In this document: positions 27,975 through 38,296 of the stretch, one piece after another
How positions within the stretch are numbered: the stretch's first letter is position 1
How the letters are laid out: the number at the start of each line of letters is the position of its first letter
Assembly (NCBI GenBank): GCA_026627305.1
Contig: JAPNVD010000003.1
Location: 62,001-126,000, forward strand
Source of the DNA: Sulfolobaceae archaeon
Lineage (GTDB): Archaea; Thermoproteota; Thermoprotei_A; Sulfolobales; Sulfolobaceae
DNA length: 64,000 bases
Reading direction: 5' to 3'
Notes under the pieces: model-generated
Databases searched by the model: none
Seen by the model: only the letters and a program-made list of their open reading frames with translations
Told to the model about the DNA's origin: nothing
Made by a program: the position numbers and the translations under genes

Positions 27975-29380
27975 CCAAGTTGACTTTCCAGTTGAATGTA
28001 AGAGAATATAATAGTGTAAGTGGAGTTAGAGGACCATTAATAATAGTACCTGGGGTATCAGACGCTGCATACGATGAACTCGTAGAAATAGAGTTGCCTA
28101 ATGGTGAAAAAAGGAGAGGCTTAGTAGTAGATAGTCAATTAGGAATGGCTATAGTACAAGTTTTCGAAGGGACTACTGGAATTTCATCAGCAAAAACAGT
28201 TACTAGATTCTTAGGTAGGGGATTAGAGGTCAAGGTCTCAGAAGAGATGTTAGGTAGAATATTTAATCCGTTAGGTGAACCATTAGATAATGGTCCTCCT
28301 GTTATCAAAGGTGAGAAGAGAAATATTTATGGTGATCCCATAAATCCTGCAGAGAGGATATATCCTGAAGAGTTTATTCAGACTGGAATTTCTGCTATTG
28401 ATGGGTTAAATTCACTGTTAAGAGGTCAAAAGCTACCCATATTTAGCGGAAGTGGTCTACCAGCAAATACATTAGCTGCGCAAATAGCTAGACAGGCAAC
28501 TGTTAGAGGGGAGGAGACGAAGTTTGCCGTGGTTTTCGCGGCTATAGGAATTAAGTATGATGAGTTCCTATTCTTTAGGAAGTTCTTTGAGGAGACTGGA
28601 GCTATAAACAGGGTGGCAATGTTTGTAAGTCTTGCCAATGAACCACCGGTTATGAAAATACTAACTCCTAGAACTGCACTTACACTTGCAGAATATTTAG
28701 CTTTTGAGCAAGAAATGCATGTATTGGCTATACTTATAGATATGACTAATTATGCAGAGGCATTAAGAGAGTTAAGCACTGCTAAGGAAGAGGTTCCTGG
28801 AAGGCAAGGATATCCTGGTTATATGTACACCGATCTAGCATCTATATATGAGAGGACTGGAAAGGTCAAGGGTAAGAAAGGATCGATAACACAAATGCCA
28901 ATATTAACAATGCCTAACGATGATATGACACATCCAATTCCAGATTTAACTGGTTATATAACTGAGGGACAAATAGTATTGGACAGAAATCTATTCAATA
29001 AGGGTATTTATCCGCCTATAAATGTACTCATGAGCTTATCAAGGCTAATGAAAGACGGTGTAGGTGCAGGAAAAACTAGGGATGATCATAAAGAGCTAGC
29101 GAATCAGTTATTCGCCTCTTATGCTAGGGCAGTGGATACTAGGGGTTTAGCCGCTATAGTTGGTGAAGATAGTTTACCCGAGGTTGATAGGAAATATCTG
29201 CTGTTTGGTGAACTATTCGAAAAGAAATTCATAAGCCAGGGGGTTACAGAGAACAGGTCCATAGAGCAAACCCTAGACATAGGCTGGGAAGTGCTTTCAG
29301 TTCTTCCTGAAACGGAGTTGACAAACCTAAAGGATTGGCAAATCAAGAAATATCATCCTAAGTATAGGGGTAAGACATGA
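27971..29380 (+). CDS. atpB: A-type ATP synthase regulatory subunit B
   Basis: 469 aa. It has the subunit-B fold, with [21 protein letters not shown] where subunit A has its P-loop; the canonical P-loop is lost, as expected for the non-catalytic subunit. [18 protein letters not shown] is the conserved family segment. GTG 27971 overlaps the atpA stop; TTG 27980, preceded by GGGGGCGTGA, could also start translation. Confidence 0.95.
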   Translation: MTKLTFQLNVREYNSVSGVRGPLIIVPGVSDAAYDELVEIELPNGEKRRGLVVDSQLGMAIVQVFEGTTGISSAKTVTRFLGRGLEVKVSEEMLGRIFNPLGEPLDNGPPVIKGEKRNIYGDPINPAERIYPEEFIQTGISAIDGLNSLLRGQKLPIFSGSGLPANTLAAQIARQATVRGEETKFAVVFAAIGIKYDEFLFFRKFFEETGAINRVAMFVSLANEPPVMKILTPRTALTLAEYLAFEQEMHVLAILIDMTNYAEALRELSTAKEEVPGRQGYPGYMYTDLASIYERTGKVKGKKGSITQMPILTMPNDDMTHPIPDLTGYITEGQIVLDRNLFNKGIYPPINVLMSLSRLMKDGVGAGKTRDDHKELANQLFASYARAVDTRGLAAIVGEDSLPEVDRKYLLFGELFEKKFISQGVTENRSIEQTLDIGWEVLSVLPETELTNLKDWQIKKYHPKYRGKT

Positions 29381-30027
29381 GTACTTCAAGGAAGATATTG
29401 CCTACAAAGATAAATCTAATAATGTTAAGAAGGCAATACAGGTTTGCTAGGTCGTTAAAAAGACTGCTAGAAAATAAAAGAGAGGTTTTACTTCTCTATT
29501 TGAGAACTTATAGTAGCGAATATGAAAAAGTGTTTAATGAAGTAGCTAAGTCATTAAGTGAAGTCTACTCAGATTATCTAAACGCAGTGTCAATAGATGG
29601 GTTTGAAACTGTAAAGAGTATTGCTGACTCACAAAAAAGTAGCATAGAGGTAAAGAGTGAACTAAAATATGTATTTGGTGTTAAAATACCCGTAGTAAAA
29701 TTAGATGAGAACTCGATTCCTGATAAACCCATAACTCAAATGGAGTTGTCTCCATATTTATCCAGATCCTATGACGAACTTCAATCTAGTTTCAAACAAT
29801 TATTAGCTCTAATAGAGTTGGAATCCACGATTAGATCGTTAGTCGCGGAATTGAGAAGAACACAGAGGTTAATAAATGCGCTAGATAATTATGTTATTCC
29901 TTCGTATTTAACCTCAATTAAATATATTAGGCTTGTACTTGAAGATAGGATGAGGGAGGAATTTCTAAGGTTAAAAATGATTAGGGGAATCCTGAGGAGG
30001 AGGGTTGAACAGAATGAAGCAAAGTGA
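29377..30027 (+). CDS. atpD: A-type ATP synthase subunit D
   Basis: 216 aa, mostly two long antiparallel helices. The N-terminal [20 protein letters not shown] and the C-terminal [19 protein letters not shown] match the central shaft subunit D. The ATG overlaps the atpB stop (ATGA). Its 3' end overlaps the next small gene by 14 nt. Confidence 0.93.
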   Translation: MSTSRKILPTKINLIMLRRQYRFARSLKRLLENKREVLLLYLRTYSSEYEKVFNEVAKSLSEVYSDYLNAVSIDGFETVKSIADSQKSSIEVKSELKYVFGVKIPVVKLDENSIPDKPITQMELSPYLSRSYDELQSSFKQLLALIELESTIRSLVAELRRTQRLINALDNYVIPSYLTSIKYIRLVLEDRMREEFLRLKMIRGILRRRVEQNEAK

Positions 30028-30175
30028 GGAGTATATAAAGCCATTTAAGGATTTCATGGAGAAAAAGAAAGTCGAATTCTTAAACAGGATAAACGAAACT
30101 TACCAACAACTAGTTGAGGAGAAAAACAAACAATTAGAAGAGATAAAGAGAAAGGTTGTATCATCAGTTAAGTGA
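30014..30175 (+). CDS. Small 53-aa ATP synthase-associated protein (epsilon-like)
   Basis: A short gene easily missed: ATG 30014 to TGA 30175, 53 aa, very charged and predicted to be a single helix ([20 protein letters not shown], then coiled coil ending VVSSVK). It overlaps the end of atpD, so it is translated from the same mRNA. Sulfolobus ATPase operons encode a 6-7-kDa epsilon subunit at this place; identity is by position, size and charge. No membrane proteolipid (c/K) gene follows, which is unexpected. Confidence 0.7.
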   Translation: MKQSEEYIKPFKDFMEKKKVEFLNRINETYQQLVEEKNKQLEEIKRKVVSSVK

Positions 30176-30214
30176 CTCAAAATTTTTTAACTTGACCATA
30201 ATTTAGGCTTTAGT

Positions 30215-31660
30215 ATGAAGATAAGTAAAGAAAAGGTTAGGAAACAGTTCTCTGAATGGTTTGATTGGGTGTTATCTGAAGCTGAAATATACGATTATGG
30301 AAGATATCCATTAAAGGGAGTAGGCATATGGATGCCTTACGGGTTCAAGATCAGGGAAAAAGTTCTAGCTGTCATAAGAAAGCTTTTAAACGAGACTGGT
30401 CATGAGGAGGTACTTTTCCCTTTACTAATACCTGAAGATTTACTTAGGAAGGAATCAGAGCATATTGTGGGATTTGAGGAAGAAGTTTATTGGGTCACTA
30501 AAGGTGGCTCTAAGGATTTAGACGTAAAACTCGCATTAAGACCTACTAGCGAGACACCTATAACATATATGGAATCTTTATGGATAAAAAGCTACAAACA
30601 ACTGCCTAAGAAATATTATCAAATAGTCAGTATATTCAGATATGAGACAAAGGCAACTAGAGCAATGTTAAGGGTTAGGGAGGTAACTAGTTTTAAGGAA
30701 GCTCATACTGTACATGAAACCTTTGAAGATGCAGCTAAACAAGTAAGGGAAGCTATTGAGATATATAAGAAATTCTTTGATACATTAGGTATACCTTATA
30801 TAGTATCTAAACGTCCTGATTGGGATAAGTTTGCAGGTGCTGTTTACACTTACGCTTTTGATACTATAATGCCAGATGGGAAGGTATTGCAAATAGGCAC
30901 AGCACATCATTTAGGACAAAACTTTACTAAAGCCTTTGATTTTAAAATTCAAAAGAGAGATGGTACGTTAGACTATCCATATCAAACAAGTTATGGTATC
31001 TCTGAAAGAGCCATAGCGGCGTTACTAGCCATAAATGGAGATGATCACGGTCCCATATTAAATCCCTATATAGCGCCTATACAGGTAGTAATAATTCCGA
31101 TTCCAGCAAAGGACGATGAAACAACTAAAAAGATAATTAACTATTGTAATGACTTGAAGGCTGAACTGGATAAGAATGGCATAAGTACCTATGTTGATAC
31201 TGATCCTGAAAGAACACCAGGTGAGAAGTTCTATATCTGGGAATTAAAGGGTGTACCATTAAGGTTAGAAATAGGCCAGAGAGAACTGAATAACAACACT
31301 GTATTTATAAAGAGGAGGGATACACTAGAAGGCATAAGCGTACCTAGGTCTGCTATGGTTGATGAGATTAAGAAATTATTTGAGAAAATCGATAAAGACC
31401 TCAAGGAGAACGCATGGAAAGAATTCAACTCGAGAATTAGATATATGAGTGATTTGCAAAAGGCTAAAGAATTGCTGAATGCCGAGGGAGGAATAATTGA
31501 AGTACCATGGTGTGGTGATAATTCCTGTGGCCTTAAAATCCAAGAAATTACGGATAGTAGAGTTCTAGGGGAACCAGATGAAAAGAAAGAGGTTAACGAT
31601 AAATGTCCTGTTTGTGGAAGACAAGCAAAGACAGTCCTGAGAATTGCAAAAACTTATTAA
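30215..31660 (+). CDS. proS: Prolyl-tRNA synthetase
   Basis: 481 aa, the short archaeal/eukaryal-type ProRS without the bacterial editing insertion. Class-II motif 2 ([20 protein letters not shown]) and motif 3 (LEIGQRE) are visible, with the proline-binding LRPTSETPI at about residues 109-117. The C-terminal zinc-type region has CGDNSCG and [18 protein letters not shown] box precedes it and it is probably separate from the ATPase genes. Confidence 0.95.
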   Translation: MKISKEKVRKQFSEWFDWVLSEAEIYDYGRYPLKGVGIWMPYGFKIREKVLAVIRKLLNETGHEEVLFPLLIPEDLLRKESEHIVGFEEEVYWVTKGGSKDLDVKLALRPTSETPITYMESLWIKSYKQLPKKYYQIVSIFRYETKATRAMLRVREVTSFKEAHTVHETFEDAAKQVREAIEIYKKFFDTLGIPYIVSKRPDWDKFAGAVYTYAFDTIMPDGKVLQIGTAHHLGQNFTKAFDFKIQKRDGTLDYPYQTSYGISERAIAALLAINGDDHGPILNPYIAPIQVVIIPIPAKDDETTKKIINYCNDLKAELDKNGISTYVDTDPERTPGEKFYIWELKGVPLRLEIGQRELNNNTVFIKRRDTLEGISVPRSAMVDEIKKLFEKIDKDLKENAWKEFNSRIRYMSDLQKAKELLNAEGGIIEVPWCGDNSCGLKIQEITDSRVLGEPDEKKEVNDKCPVCGRQAKTVLRIAKTY

Positions 31661-31693
31661 AGGCGTAGGGAATAAATTTTCCAGGGTTTAAGT

Positions 31694-31981
31694 TTGCCGA
31701 AGAAAAGGGAAAATAGGGGAAGGAGAAAAGGAGATAAAGGTCACGTAACTTATGTAACTTGCGATAACTGTGGTAAGAGAGTTCCTGAAGACAAAGCTGT
31801 ATGTGTAACTAAAATGTATAGCCCAGTGGATCCTGCATTAGCCTCGGAGTTAGAGAAGAAAGGAGCGATAATTGCTAGATATCCAGTAACCAAATGTTAT
31901 TGTATAAACTGCGCTATATTCATGGGGATCATAAAGATAAGAGCTGAAGATGAAAGAAAACAGAAGGCTCCATTAAGATAA
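31694..31981 (+). CDS. rps26e: Small-subunit ribosomal protein eS26
   Basis: 95 aa, TTG start. The basic N-terminus MPKKRENRGRRKGDKGHV, the zinc site CDNCGKRVPEDKAV and the later CYCINCA pair match eS26, a crenarchaeal/eukaryal ribosomal protein that binds near the mRNA exit on the 30S platform. It lies 33 nt after proS and may be co-transcribed. Confidence 0.93.
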   Translation: MPKKRENRGRRKGDKGHVTYVTCDNCGKRVPEDKAVCVTKMYSPVDPALASELEKKGAIIARYPVTKCYCINCAIFMGIIKIRAEDERKQKAPLR

Positions 31982-32081
31982 TAAGACGTTTTTAACGTTT
32001 TTAGTGTATCTTACTTTCTGGCTAATAAATTAAATTTATTATCCTTTGGGATAAGTGTGTCATAGTAAGGGGAAAAAGGTT

Positions 32082-33632
32082 TTGAGTAGTAATCTGAATC
32101 TGATGATTGATAAGAGTGCCCTTCTCCACGAGGTTTCTAAATATTTTGAGAAAGGAACGATATATGGCAATATTTTAATCCATAGAAGGCTAATTAGTGA
32201 ATTAGAAAGGGAAGCGGCAGAAGGTTTTGTCACTGGTGAACTAGCATTAGAGGAGTTGAAGAAATTAAAAGAAGTAGCAGATAAAGTCCTCGTTAACTTT
32301 GAGTTCGTAGGGAGTGAAAAAGAAGCAGGTAATGTAGATGAGGTTATGAGGGATTACTGCCTAAAGGAAGGATGTACGATAGTGACATCTGATGAAATAC
32401 AGAAGAAGATTGCTGAACTTCAAGGTATTAATGTTATATATTTACAGCCTGTTATAGAGGAGCTAGAACTCGAAAAGTTCTTTACAGATGATACGATGAG
32501 TGTGCATTTGAAGGAGGGCGATAAACCCAAGGCTAAGAGGGGAAGGCCCGGTTATTGGCAAATGGTTGAGATATCAGATGAGATCTTAACATCAAATGAT
32601 ATTAAAAGAATTGCATTTGAAGTGATAAGCTCTACAAAGCTAATTAAAGATTCGTTTATAGAGATAGAGAGAAAAGGTTCTACAATAGTTCAGTTGGGTA
32701 ATTATAGGGTGATAATTACTAGACCGCCATTAAGTGATGGTTGGGAGATCACTGCCACAAGACCTGTAACTAGAAAGAAGTTAGAGGATTATAACTTAGA
32801 TGAAAGGTTAATAGATAGGTTAAGAGAGAGAGCTGAAGGGATTGTTATAGCCGGAGCTCCTGGAATGGGCAAAACTACATTTGCCCAAGCTTTGGCTGAA
32901 TTTTATATGAGTATGAACAAGATAGTGAAAACTATCGAATCTCCAAGGGATATGCATCTGCCACCTGCAATAACACAATATTCGAAGAACTATGCAGAAA
33001 TAGGCGAACTTCACGACATTTTACTATTAAGCAGACCTGACTATACAGTTTACGATGAGATGAGAAACGATGAAGACTTTAAGCTATATGTGGATTTGAG
33101 GTTAGCTGGCATAGGAGCTATAGGTGTTGTTCATGCTACTTCTCCAATAGATGCTATACATAGATTTATAAATAGAGTTGATATAGGAACAATTCCTAAT
33201 ATCTTGGATACAGTAATATTCCTTCATTCAGGAGAGGTAAAGAAAGTTTATTCGTTGGATATGACGGTGAAAGTACCCACTGGGTTGAAAGAAGCTGATC
33301 TAGCTAGACCTGTAATAGAGGTCAAGGATTTCTTAAATGATACTGTTGAGTACGAAATTTATGTGTTTGGAGAACAGACTATGATAGTGCCAGTGAAAGG
33401 CATAAAGAAAATGAATCCTATAGAGAGTAAATTAAACAGGCTAATTGAACAGGTAATACCAGATGCGAAAGTAAAATACGAGAATGGGGAGTATCTTGTA
33501 GTTTTATCTAGAGAGGATATCAGTGTCTTCAATAGAAAGCTTGTAAATAAAATAAAGAGGCTAGAGAAAAAACATGGTGTTAAGATAAGGATTAAGTTCG
33601 AGGATAATTCGGAGAAGGATTTACATGAATGA
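32082..33632 (+). CDS. pina: PIN-domain ATPase PINA (Holliday-junction migration helicase)
   Basis: About 516 aa: N-terminal PIN domain (NLMIDKSALL start, about 1-130), a PilT/VirB11-like ATPase with Walker A GAPGMGKTTFAQA near residue 260 and YDEMRNDEDF downstream, and a C-terminal KH-like part (VVLSREDISVFNRKL). In Sulfolobus, PINA forms hexamers, drives branch migration and cooperates with Hjc, whose gene converges here with a 12-bp overlap. Start choice: a TATA-like box near 32034-32040 favours TTG 32082; GTG 32055 would add nine residues. Confidence 0.85.
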   Translation: MSSNLNLMIDKSALLHEVSKYFEKGTIYGNILIHRRLISELEREAAEGFVTGELALEELKKLKEVADKVLVNFEFVGSEKEAGNVDEVMRDYCLKEGCTIVTSDEIQKKIAELQGINVIYLQPVIEELELEKFFTDDTMSVHLKEGDKPKAKRGRPGYWQMVEISDEILTSNDIKRIAFEVISSTKLIKDSFIEIERKGSTIVQLGNYRVIITRPPLSDGWEITATRPVTRKKLEDYNLDERLIDRLRERAEGIVIAGAPGMGKTTFAQALAEFYMSMNKIVKTIESPRDMHLPPAITQYSKNYAEIGELHDILLLSRPDYTVYDEMRNDEDFKLYVDLRLAGIGAIGVVHATSPIDAIHRFINRVDIGTIPNILDTVIFLHSGEVKKVYSLDMTVKVPTGLKEADLARPVIEVKDFLNDTVEYEIYVFGEQTMIVPVKGIKKMNPIESKLNRLIEQVIPDAKVKYENGEYLVVLSREDISVFNRKLVNKIKRLEKKHGVKIRIKFEDNSEKDLHE

Positions 33633-34061
33633 GTCTAGAGTTTTAGAGATTTTAGACTCTACATATCTTATGAGATCGTCCAATGTCATATAATTGCTAA
33701 CGCTTTCCATATCTAATACGTAATTCCCACTGCTTGTCTGCTTAACTTCCGATAAGTTTACGAATAATACTTCTCTATTTTCTCCAAGTTTAACTGCTAT
33801 AAATGGCTCAGCACCGGCCCTCTTAGAGAAATCTTTTATCCCATCTAACTGTTCTTTCCTTATGTATATCTTTTTGCCTCCATTTCTACTCTTGACTTCT
33901 ATAGCAAGTATTACGCCAGACTTCATTGCAACTATATCGGGAATGCTATCCTTCCTTTTACTCCCACTCGCAGGCGCACGTATTACCGCAAAGCCTCTTT
34001 CCCTTAATCTTGAAACTAATCTTCTCTCTACAGATGCACCCCTTCTCTTATTCTCACTCAT
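33621..34061 (-). CDS. hjc: Holliday junction resolvase Hjc
   Basis: 146 aa from ATG 34061 (MSENKRRGASVERRLVSRL); TTG 34073 would add four residues. Nuclease residues are visible: the Glu in GASVERRL, PDIVA (Asp), and the E-x-K of AIEVKSR. It resolves four-way DNA junctions as a dimer. The gene ends overlapping PINA tail-to-tail, physically pairing the two interacting proteins. Confidence 0.92.
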   Translation of the reverse strand: MSENKRRGASVERRLVSRLRERGFAVIRAPASGSKRKDSIPDIVAMKSGVILAIEVKSRNGGKKIYIRKEQLDGIKDFSKRAGAEPFIAVKLGENREVLFVNLSEVKQTSSGNYVLDMESVSNYMTLDDLIRYVESKISKTLDSFM

Positions 34062-34136
34062 CAAGTAATTCAAAAGGATTTCTATAAGTTTAAATTTTAA
34101 ATATAATTCCTGCGTTAGGGGTATTGGGGGGTAACG

Positions 34137-34505
34137 GTGGGGGTAGAGTTAACTTTAAGGAAAGTAATAGGCCGTCATGTCTACGGCAACCTGTATGACT
34201 GCGACGAGGATATGTTAAAAGATGAACAAGCACTAAGGGAGATGGTAAAAAACGCCGCACTAGAAGGAAATATGACAGTTCTTGATATAAAGTCGTGGAA
34301 AATTGGAGAAGGAGTGAGCGTTGTAGCTATTGTATTGGAGAGCCATATAACAGTTCACACTTGGCCCGAATATAGGTTCGCGACAGTTGATGTTTATTCT
34401 TGTGGAGCTCATACAGATCCTGAAAGGGCCTTCGATTATATTGTAAATAAATTAAATGCTAGAAGATATACTAAGAATGAGGCTGATAGATCATCAGACT
34501 TTTGA
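34137..34505 (+). CDS. speH: S-adenosylmethionine decarboxylase proenzyme
   Basis: 122 aa, GTG start after a GGGGGGT Shine-Dalgarno. The self-cleaving motif [20 protein letters not shown] has the Glu-Ser bond (about residue 61-62) that yields the pyruvoyl group, with the conserved His and Cys (YSCGAH) following. Sulfolobus has a paralogue that acts on arginine; assignment to SAM decarboxylase rests on gene neighbourhood (near hjc and ubiA), so ArgDC remains possible. The stop overlaps the next gene. Confidence 0.8.
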   Translation: MGVELTLRKVIGRHVYGNLYDCDEDMLKDEQALREMVKNAALEGNMTVLDIKSWKIGEGVSVVAIVLESHITVHTWPEYRFATVDVYSCGAHTDPERAFDYIVNKLNARRYTKNEADRSSDF

Positions 34506-35419
34506 TCGTTGGCGGTGGATTAGCGGGTCTGCTAATAGGGTATAAATTAAAAGAGTTAAGTCCTATTATTTTTGATCGTAAACCTTTCACAGGAAAAAAA
34601 TGTACCGCAATAATAAGTTATAATACTTTTAAAGATCTTGAAGTTCCAAAAGAATACATTGATAGTAGGTTTAAGAAAATAGAGTTAAAATATGGCAAAA
34701 GGATAATATACGTAAACACCGATGTAATAAGGTTAAATAGGGTTAAATTAGAGCTCGATTTAAGTCGAGAACTAGATGTTAGACATAGACTGAACGCAGA
34801 AATAAAAGGTAAAGATAAAGTTCTTGTTAATTCAGAAACATATTCTGGGAAAGTAATAGATGCATCAGGATGGAAGGGAAAAGCCAAATGGGTAAAAGCT
34901 ATTGAATACCTATACGAACCAATTGAGAGTGATACTATAGAGGTGTTCTTTGATTTAAGAAATAGGGGTGGTTTCAGTTGGATAGTCCCATTACCTTACG
35001 GTACTTTAGTTGGAGCTTTAGGCTATGATAGACCTGAACTTTTCGTTCCTAAACTAAACAAAAGAATAATTGAAAGACATGGTGGAGCTATCCCTAGAAC
35101 ATTACCTTTAATCGATTTTGAAACGTATAAAATAGGCGATAGGACAGGATTAATAAAGACGTTTACTGGTGGTGGTATATTTGGGATTTCGAAATTACTA
35201 AAGCCTTTATCTCATGCTATATTAAATTCTGATAATAGCGAATATGTGAGAAGGTATTTGGAGTTAGCTAAGGAGATTAAAAAGCAGTACAGAATCGTTA
35301 GGATTTTAGAGCTTATGTGGGATTTAATTCCAATAGTTTTTAGGATATTAAATGATAGGACAATAAATGCAATAGAGGAATTCGATTTTCATTCCTTACT
35401 CTTTACGATTTCTCACTAA
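34502..35419 (+). CDS. FAD-dependent geranylgeranyl-reductase-like oxidoreductase
   Basis: About 305 aa. It begins directly with the FAD-binding motif [10 protein letters not shown], lacking the usual few residues of the first strand. TTG 34502 is the first NTG codon, but the four codons before it (ATC ATC AGA CTT, 34490-34501) would complete the strand as [10 protein letters not shown]. The mid part ([20 protein letters not shown]) resembles geranylgeranyl reductases, which saturate archaeal lipid tails. UbiA, an archaeal-lipid prenyltransferase, is close by. Confidence 0.65.
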   Translation: MIVGGGLAGLLIGYKLKELSPIIFDRKPFTGKKCTAIISYNTFKDLEVPKEYIDSRFKKIELKYGKRIIYVNTDVIRLNRVKLELDLSRELDVRHRLNAEIKGKDKVLVNSETYSGKVIDASGWKGKAKWVKAIEYLYEPIESDTIEVFFDLRNRGGFSWIVPLPYGTLVGALGYDRPELFVPKLNKRIIERHGGAIPRTLPLIDFETYKIGDRTGLIKTFTGGGIFGISKLLKPLSHAILNSDNSEYVRRYLELAKEIKKQYRIVRILELMWDLIPIVFRILNDRTINAIEEFDFHSLLFTISH

Positions 35420-35596
35420 GTTATAACAACCCTCACCGTGTTCTATTATTCCCATCTCTATCAATTTGTTAATTATTTTTTCAGGGTTCTTTATTCCTAA
35501 AGCCCTTAACTCTCTCAAGGCTATTAGTTCTCCTACAGATATGTTAGTCTTGAAATATTTTATTGCAATCTCAATTTCTTTTTGATCTTCTGACAT
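35396..35596 (-). CDS. Small winged-helix-like DNA-binding protein
   Basis: 66 aa. [20 protein letters not shown], then [22 protein letters not shown], look like a winged helix with recognition helix and wing. No partner motif is visible. It is convergent with the flavoprotein (24-bp overlap) and divergent from ubiA. A regulatory role is inferred from fold only. Confidence 0.6.
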   Translation of the reverse strand: MSEDQKEIEIAIKYFKTNISVGELIALRELRALGIKNPEKIINKLIEMGIIEHGEGCYNLVRNRKE

Positions 35597-35635
35597 ATGA
35601 TAAATATTTATACTTTGTTACGTTTTAACGTTATC

Positions 35636-36529
35636 GTGAATATAAAAGCATATTTACAACTGGTAAGGATACATAACGTAGTCGGCGCTGCCATAGGAGA
35701 TTTAATGGGCTATCTTGTTGCGTCCTTTTGGAATATAAACCTAATAAAGCTCGTGATTTCGATAATTGTTGTAGCCAGCGTTGCGGCAGGGGGATATGTA
35801 ATTAATGATGTGTTCGATGTAGAAATAGATAAGATAAATAAGCCTTACAGACCTATACCTTCAGGGCAAGTCAGCATTAGAGACGCTACAGTATTAGCTT
35901 ATGTGCTTTTTGGTGTAGGTGTAGTACTTTCCGCACTTCTAGGTTTACTACAGTTTGTTTTAGCACTGCTAGTGGCTATATCGTTATATTATTACGCTAA
36001 ATCTATAAAGAGAACAGGATTTTATGGAAATCTATTAGTAGCTACTAATACTGCCTTATCAATATTTTACGGCGGTCTAGCTTACTTTCAAGGCGAATGG
36101 TTAATACGAGTAATTATTCCTACATTTTATTCATTTCTTTTGACTGTTTCAAGAGAAATAGTAAAAGGAATAGAGGATGTAAAGGGAGACAGTGCACATG
36201 GTGTCAAGACACTAGCTGTGAGATTAGGAGTTACTAGAGCCTGGTATATCGCTAAGCTATTATTAGTCTTTATTCTCATAATCTCTCCAATTCCCTATCT
36301 ATTGGGGTTCAATTTTCTTTACTTGATATTCCTTAGCGTGGTATGGGTATACATAATACTAACGATACTGCAGAGTAAATCAATAGAGGGTGCAGTAAAA
36401 GGTAGGAGCTATTTAAAAGTAGCAGCTATAGCTGGTATAATAACGTTTCTTATTGGGAGTTTTCCTATACAACTTTTACATCAAAGGTTTTTCTTAATCC
36501 TGATTTTACTGCAACTGCCCTTATTGTAA
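35636..36529 (+). CDS. ubiA: Digeranylgeranylglyceryl phosphate synthase (UbiA family)
   Basis: 297 aa from GTG 35636 (MNIKAYLQLVRIHNV), chosen because ATAAATATTTATAC at 35600-35613 sits at TATA distance; an ATG at 35597 would lie in the promoter. The prenyltransferase Asp motif NDVFDVEIDKINKPYRP is near residue 60, the second, KGIEDVKGDSAHG, near 178; eight or nine membrane spans. The family enzyme adds the second geranylgeranyl chain to make archaeal lipid precursors. The C-terminus overlaps the convergent gene by 65 bp. Confidence 0.88.
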   Translation: MNIKAYLQLVRIHNVVGAAIGDLMGYLVASFWNINLIKLVISIIVVASVAAGGYVINDVFDVEIDKINKPYRPIPSGQVSIRDATVLAYVLFGVGVVLSALLGLLQFVLALLVAISLYYYAKSIKRTGFYGNLLVATNTALSIFYGGLAYFQGEWLIRVIIPTFYSFLLTVSREIVKGIEDVKGDSAHGVKTLAVRLGVTRAWYIAKLLLVFILIISPIPYLLGFNFLYLIFLSVVWVYIILTILQSKSIEGAVKGRSYLKVAAIAGIITFLIGSFPIQLLHQRFFLILILLQLPLL

Positions 36530-37433
36530 TATTTGACTTCTTGTTCTGTGGTATAGCTATTTGAATATCCTCGTTTTGATTTATTTTGAAAGGCTGCAGG
36601 ACTTTGAAGTAAGTTGTAATACCGTTTGCTAGTACATTAATAATAACTTTATCTAGGTCAATTTCGCTGTTATTTTCAATTTTCAAATCCAGTTTTTCGG
36701 AGTTTAGTTTCGGCAATAAATTTAGATCAATCTTTGGTGATCTTGTCTCGTAAGTATAGTAACTTGTAATAACAACAGGCTTCTTTTGAGCTTTCTCTAA
36801 AAATAGGGTAATATCACCATGTGTCTCTATTTCGATTTCATCGATTTCACCATCTTCATAAGCTTCATTGGAGAGCTTACGTGATTGCGTCATTATTTCG
36901 AGCTTAGCCCCTTTTTCTAAGTTCTTCAATATAAAATAAGCCCTCCCTAGAGAATTCAATTCGTAATTCTCTCCGGGTTGTAATAACAAACAGCCTGTGT
37001 GTAACTTATATTTTGTCTTAAAGCCTTCACTATTATAAAGCGAAATTGTGCTTATGGAATCAACCACTAGTTTATCTGAGCCAGAATAGCTCAAGGTAAT
37101 TTCGTGCTTTCCTTTCTTATTTCCAATAAGTGGGGTTATATCATATAGTAAAGATGCGAAGTATCCTAGTTCAGTATCTATTAGAAGGTTTGGTTTAAAT
37201 TCTCTCGTTAGCGAAAATTCATCTAACCAAATCCTCCATTTATTAATTGAGGTCTTTTTGCTATAACTTACGTTTACTTGTATGTAGATTTTTGATGGCA
37301 GATTTTCCATGTCTAATTTATACGTAAACTCGTCGTTCTGGTAATCTAGTACAGTAGGTTTAATTTGTGTATTGGTCTCAATTGTACCGCTGATCTCTCC
37401 TTCATCGAAAATTGCTAATTTTCCCAATGGCAT
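36465..37433 (-). CDS. Unidentified beta-rich protein
   Basis: 322 aa from ATG 37433 (MPLGKLAIFDEGEISGTIET). The frame is open further upstream, but that part is antisense to the GTPase gene. It lacks a signal peptide and membrane spans; many alternating strands and few cysteines suggest stacked beta-sandwich domains (ITLSYSGSDKLVVDSI; KIENNSEIDLDKVIINVLAN, similar to CARDB/Ig-like domains). It begins 19 bp from the divergent GTPase. I do not recognise the family. Confidence 0.7.
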   Translation of the reverse strand: MPLGKLAIFDEGEISGTIETNTQIKPTVLDYQNDEFTYKLDMENLPSKIYIQVNVSYSKKTSINKWRIWLDEFSLTREFKPNLLIDTELGYFASLLYDITPLIGNKKGKHEITLSYSGSDKLVVDSISTISLYNSEGFKTKYKLHTGCLLLQPGENYELNSLGRAYFILKNLEKGAKLEIMTQSRKLSNEAYEDGEIDEIEIETHGDITLFLEKAQKKPVVITSYYTYETRSPKIDLNLLPKLNSEKLDLKIENNSEIDLDKVIINVLANGITTYFKVLQPFKINQNEDIQIAIPQNKKSNITIRAVAVKSGLRKTFDVKVV

Positions 37434-37452
37434 ACTGTATAAAAGATAAAGA

Positions 37453-38244
37453 ATGGAGAAAATAAAGCAGTTGCTAAGAGTTACGCTATCATTAATCACT
37501 AAATCTGACGCAGTAGTAGAGGTAGTCGACGCTAGAGAGCCAGATTTAACTAGATCGAAATTTATTGAAAAATATGCATTAACCAGAAATAAAGGGCTCT
37601 TAATCGCTATTAATAAAAGCGACCTAATACCAAGGGAGGTAGCTGAAGGCTGGAAGAGGTACTTTGAGGTAAAGGAGGGGATTAATGCGGTATATCTATC
37701 TTCAACTGAACATTTGGGTACAAAGATATTAAGAGACGCTATAAAGAGTATGGTAAGAAAAGAAGGGACAGTAGTACTAGTGGGATATCCTAAAACAGGA
37801 AAATCTTCCATAATTAATGCTTTAAAGGGAAGGCATTCAGCCTCAACCTCTTCTATTCCAATGTCTCCTGGTTATACTAAGGCACCCAACAAGTTTAAGA
37901 TAGGGGAAGGATTGTATATCTGGGATACTAGTGGTATAATACCCCCAGATGGTTCTGAATTAGAGCGCATTATAAGGGGAGTTAATGTTGACTTATTAGA
38001 AGATCCAGTCAGGGCATCATTAATGCTAATAGAGCGTGTTGAGAAATATAATAAAGACGCCTTTAGAGAGGTGTACAAAATTGATTATTCTAATCCGCAT
38101 GAGCTATTAGAGAAGCTAGCCATTAAAAGGGGATGGTTCTATAAGTCAACCAAGGAGCCATTAATCGATGAGGCAGCTAAAGCCATTATAAGAGACTATC
38201 ATACAGGTAAAATAAAATATTATGTACCACCTCCACAAGAATAG
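37453..38244 (+). CDS. Circularly permuted GTPase (YlqF/MJ1464 type)
   Basis: 263 aa. G motifs come in permuted order: G4 NKSD (about 54-57), then G1 GYPKTGKSS (about 115-123), then G3 DTSG (about 158-161). The DARxP motif (DAREP) near residue 27 is typical of the YlqF/YawG family, whose members act in large-ribosomal-subunit assembly. The C-terminal helical domain ends in YYVPPPQE. TGTATAAAAGAT at 37436-37447 is very close to the ATG, so the start might lie slightly downstream. Confidence 0.88.
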   Translation: MEKIKQLLRVTLSLITKSDAVVEVVDAREPDLTRSKFIEKYALTRNKGLLIAINKSDLIPREVAEGWKRYFEVKEGINAVYLSSTEHLGTKILRDAIKSMVRKEGTVVLVGYPKTGKSSIINALKGRHSASTSSIPMSPGYTKAPNKFKIGEGLYIWDTSGIIPPDGSELERIIRGVNVDLLEDPVRASLMLIERVEKYNKDAFREVYKIDYSNPHELLEKLAIKRGWFYKSTKEPLIDEAAKAIIRDYHTGKIKYYVPPPQE

Positions 38245-38296
38245 TGGAAATAGTTTTTTATTTAGGTAATTAGTAATAAATGTAATACGAAAAGCT

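Noticed and set aside
36465-37811. Minus-strand frame extended to 37811
   Set aside because: The extra 126 codons are antisense to the permuted GTPase (37453-38244), whose motifs are certain.
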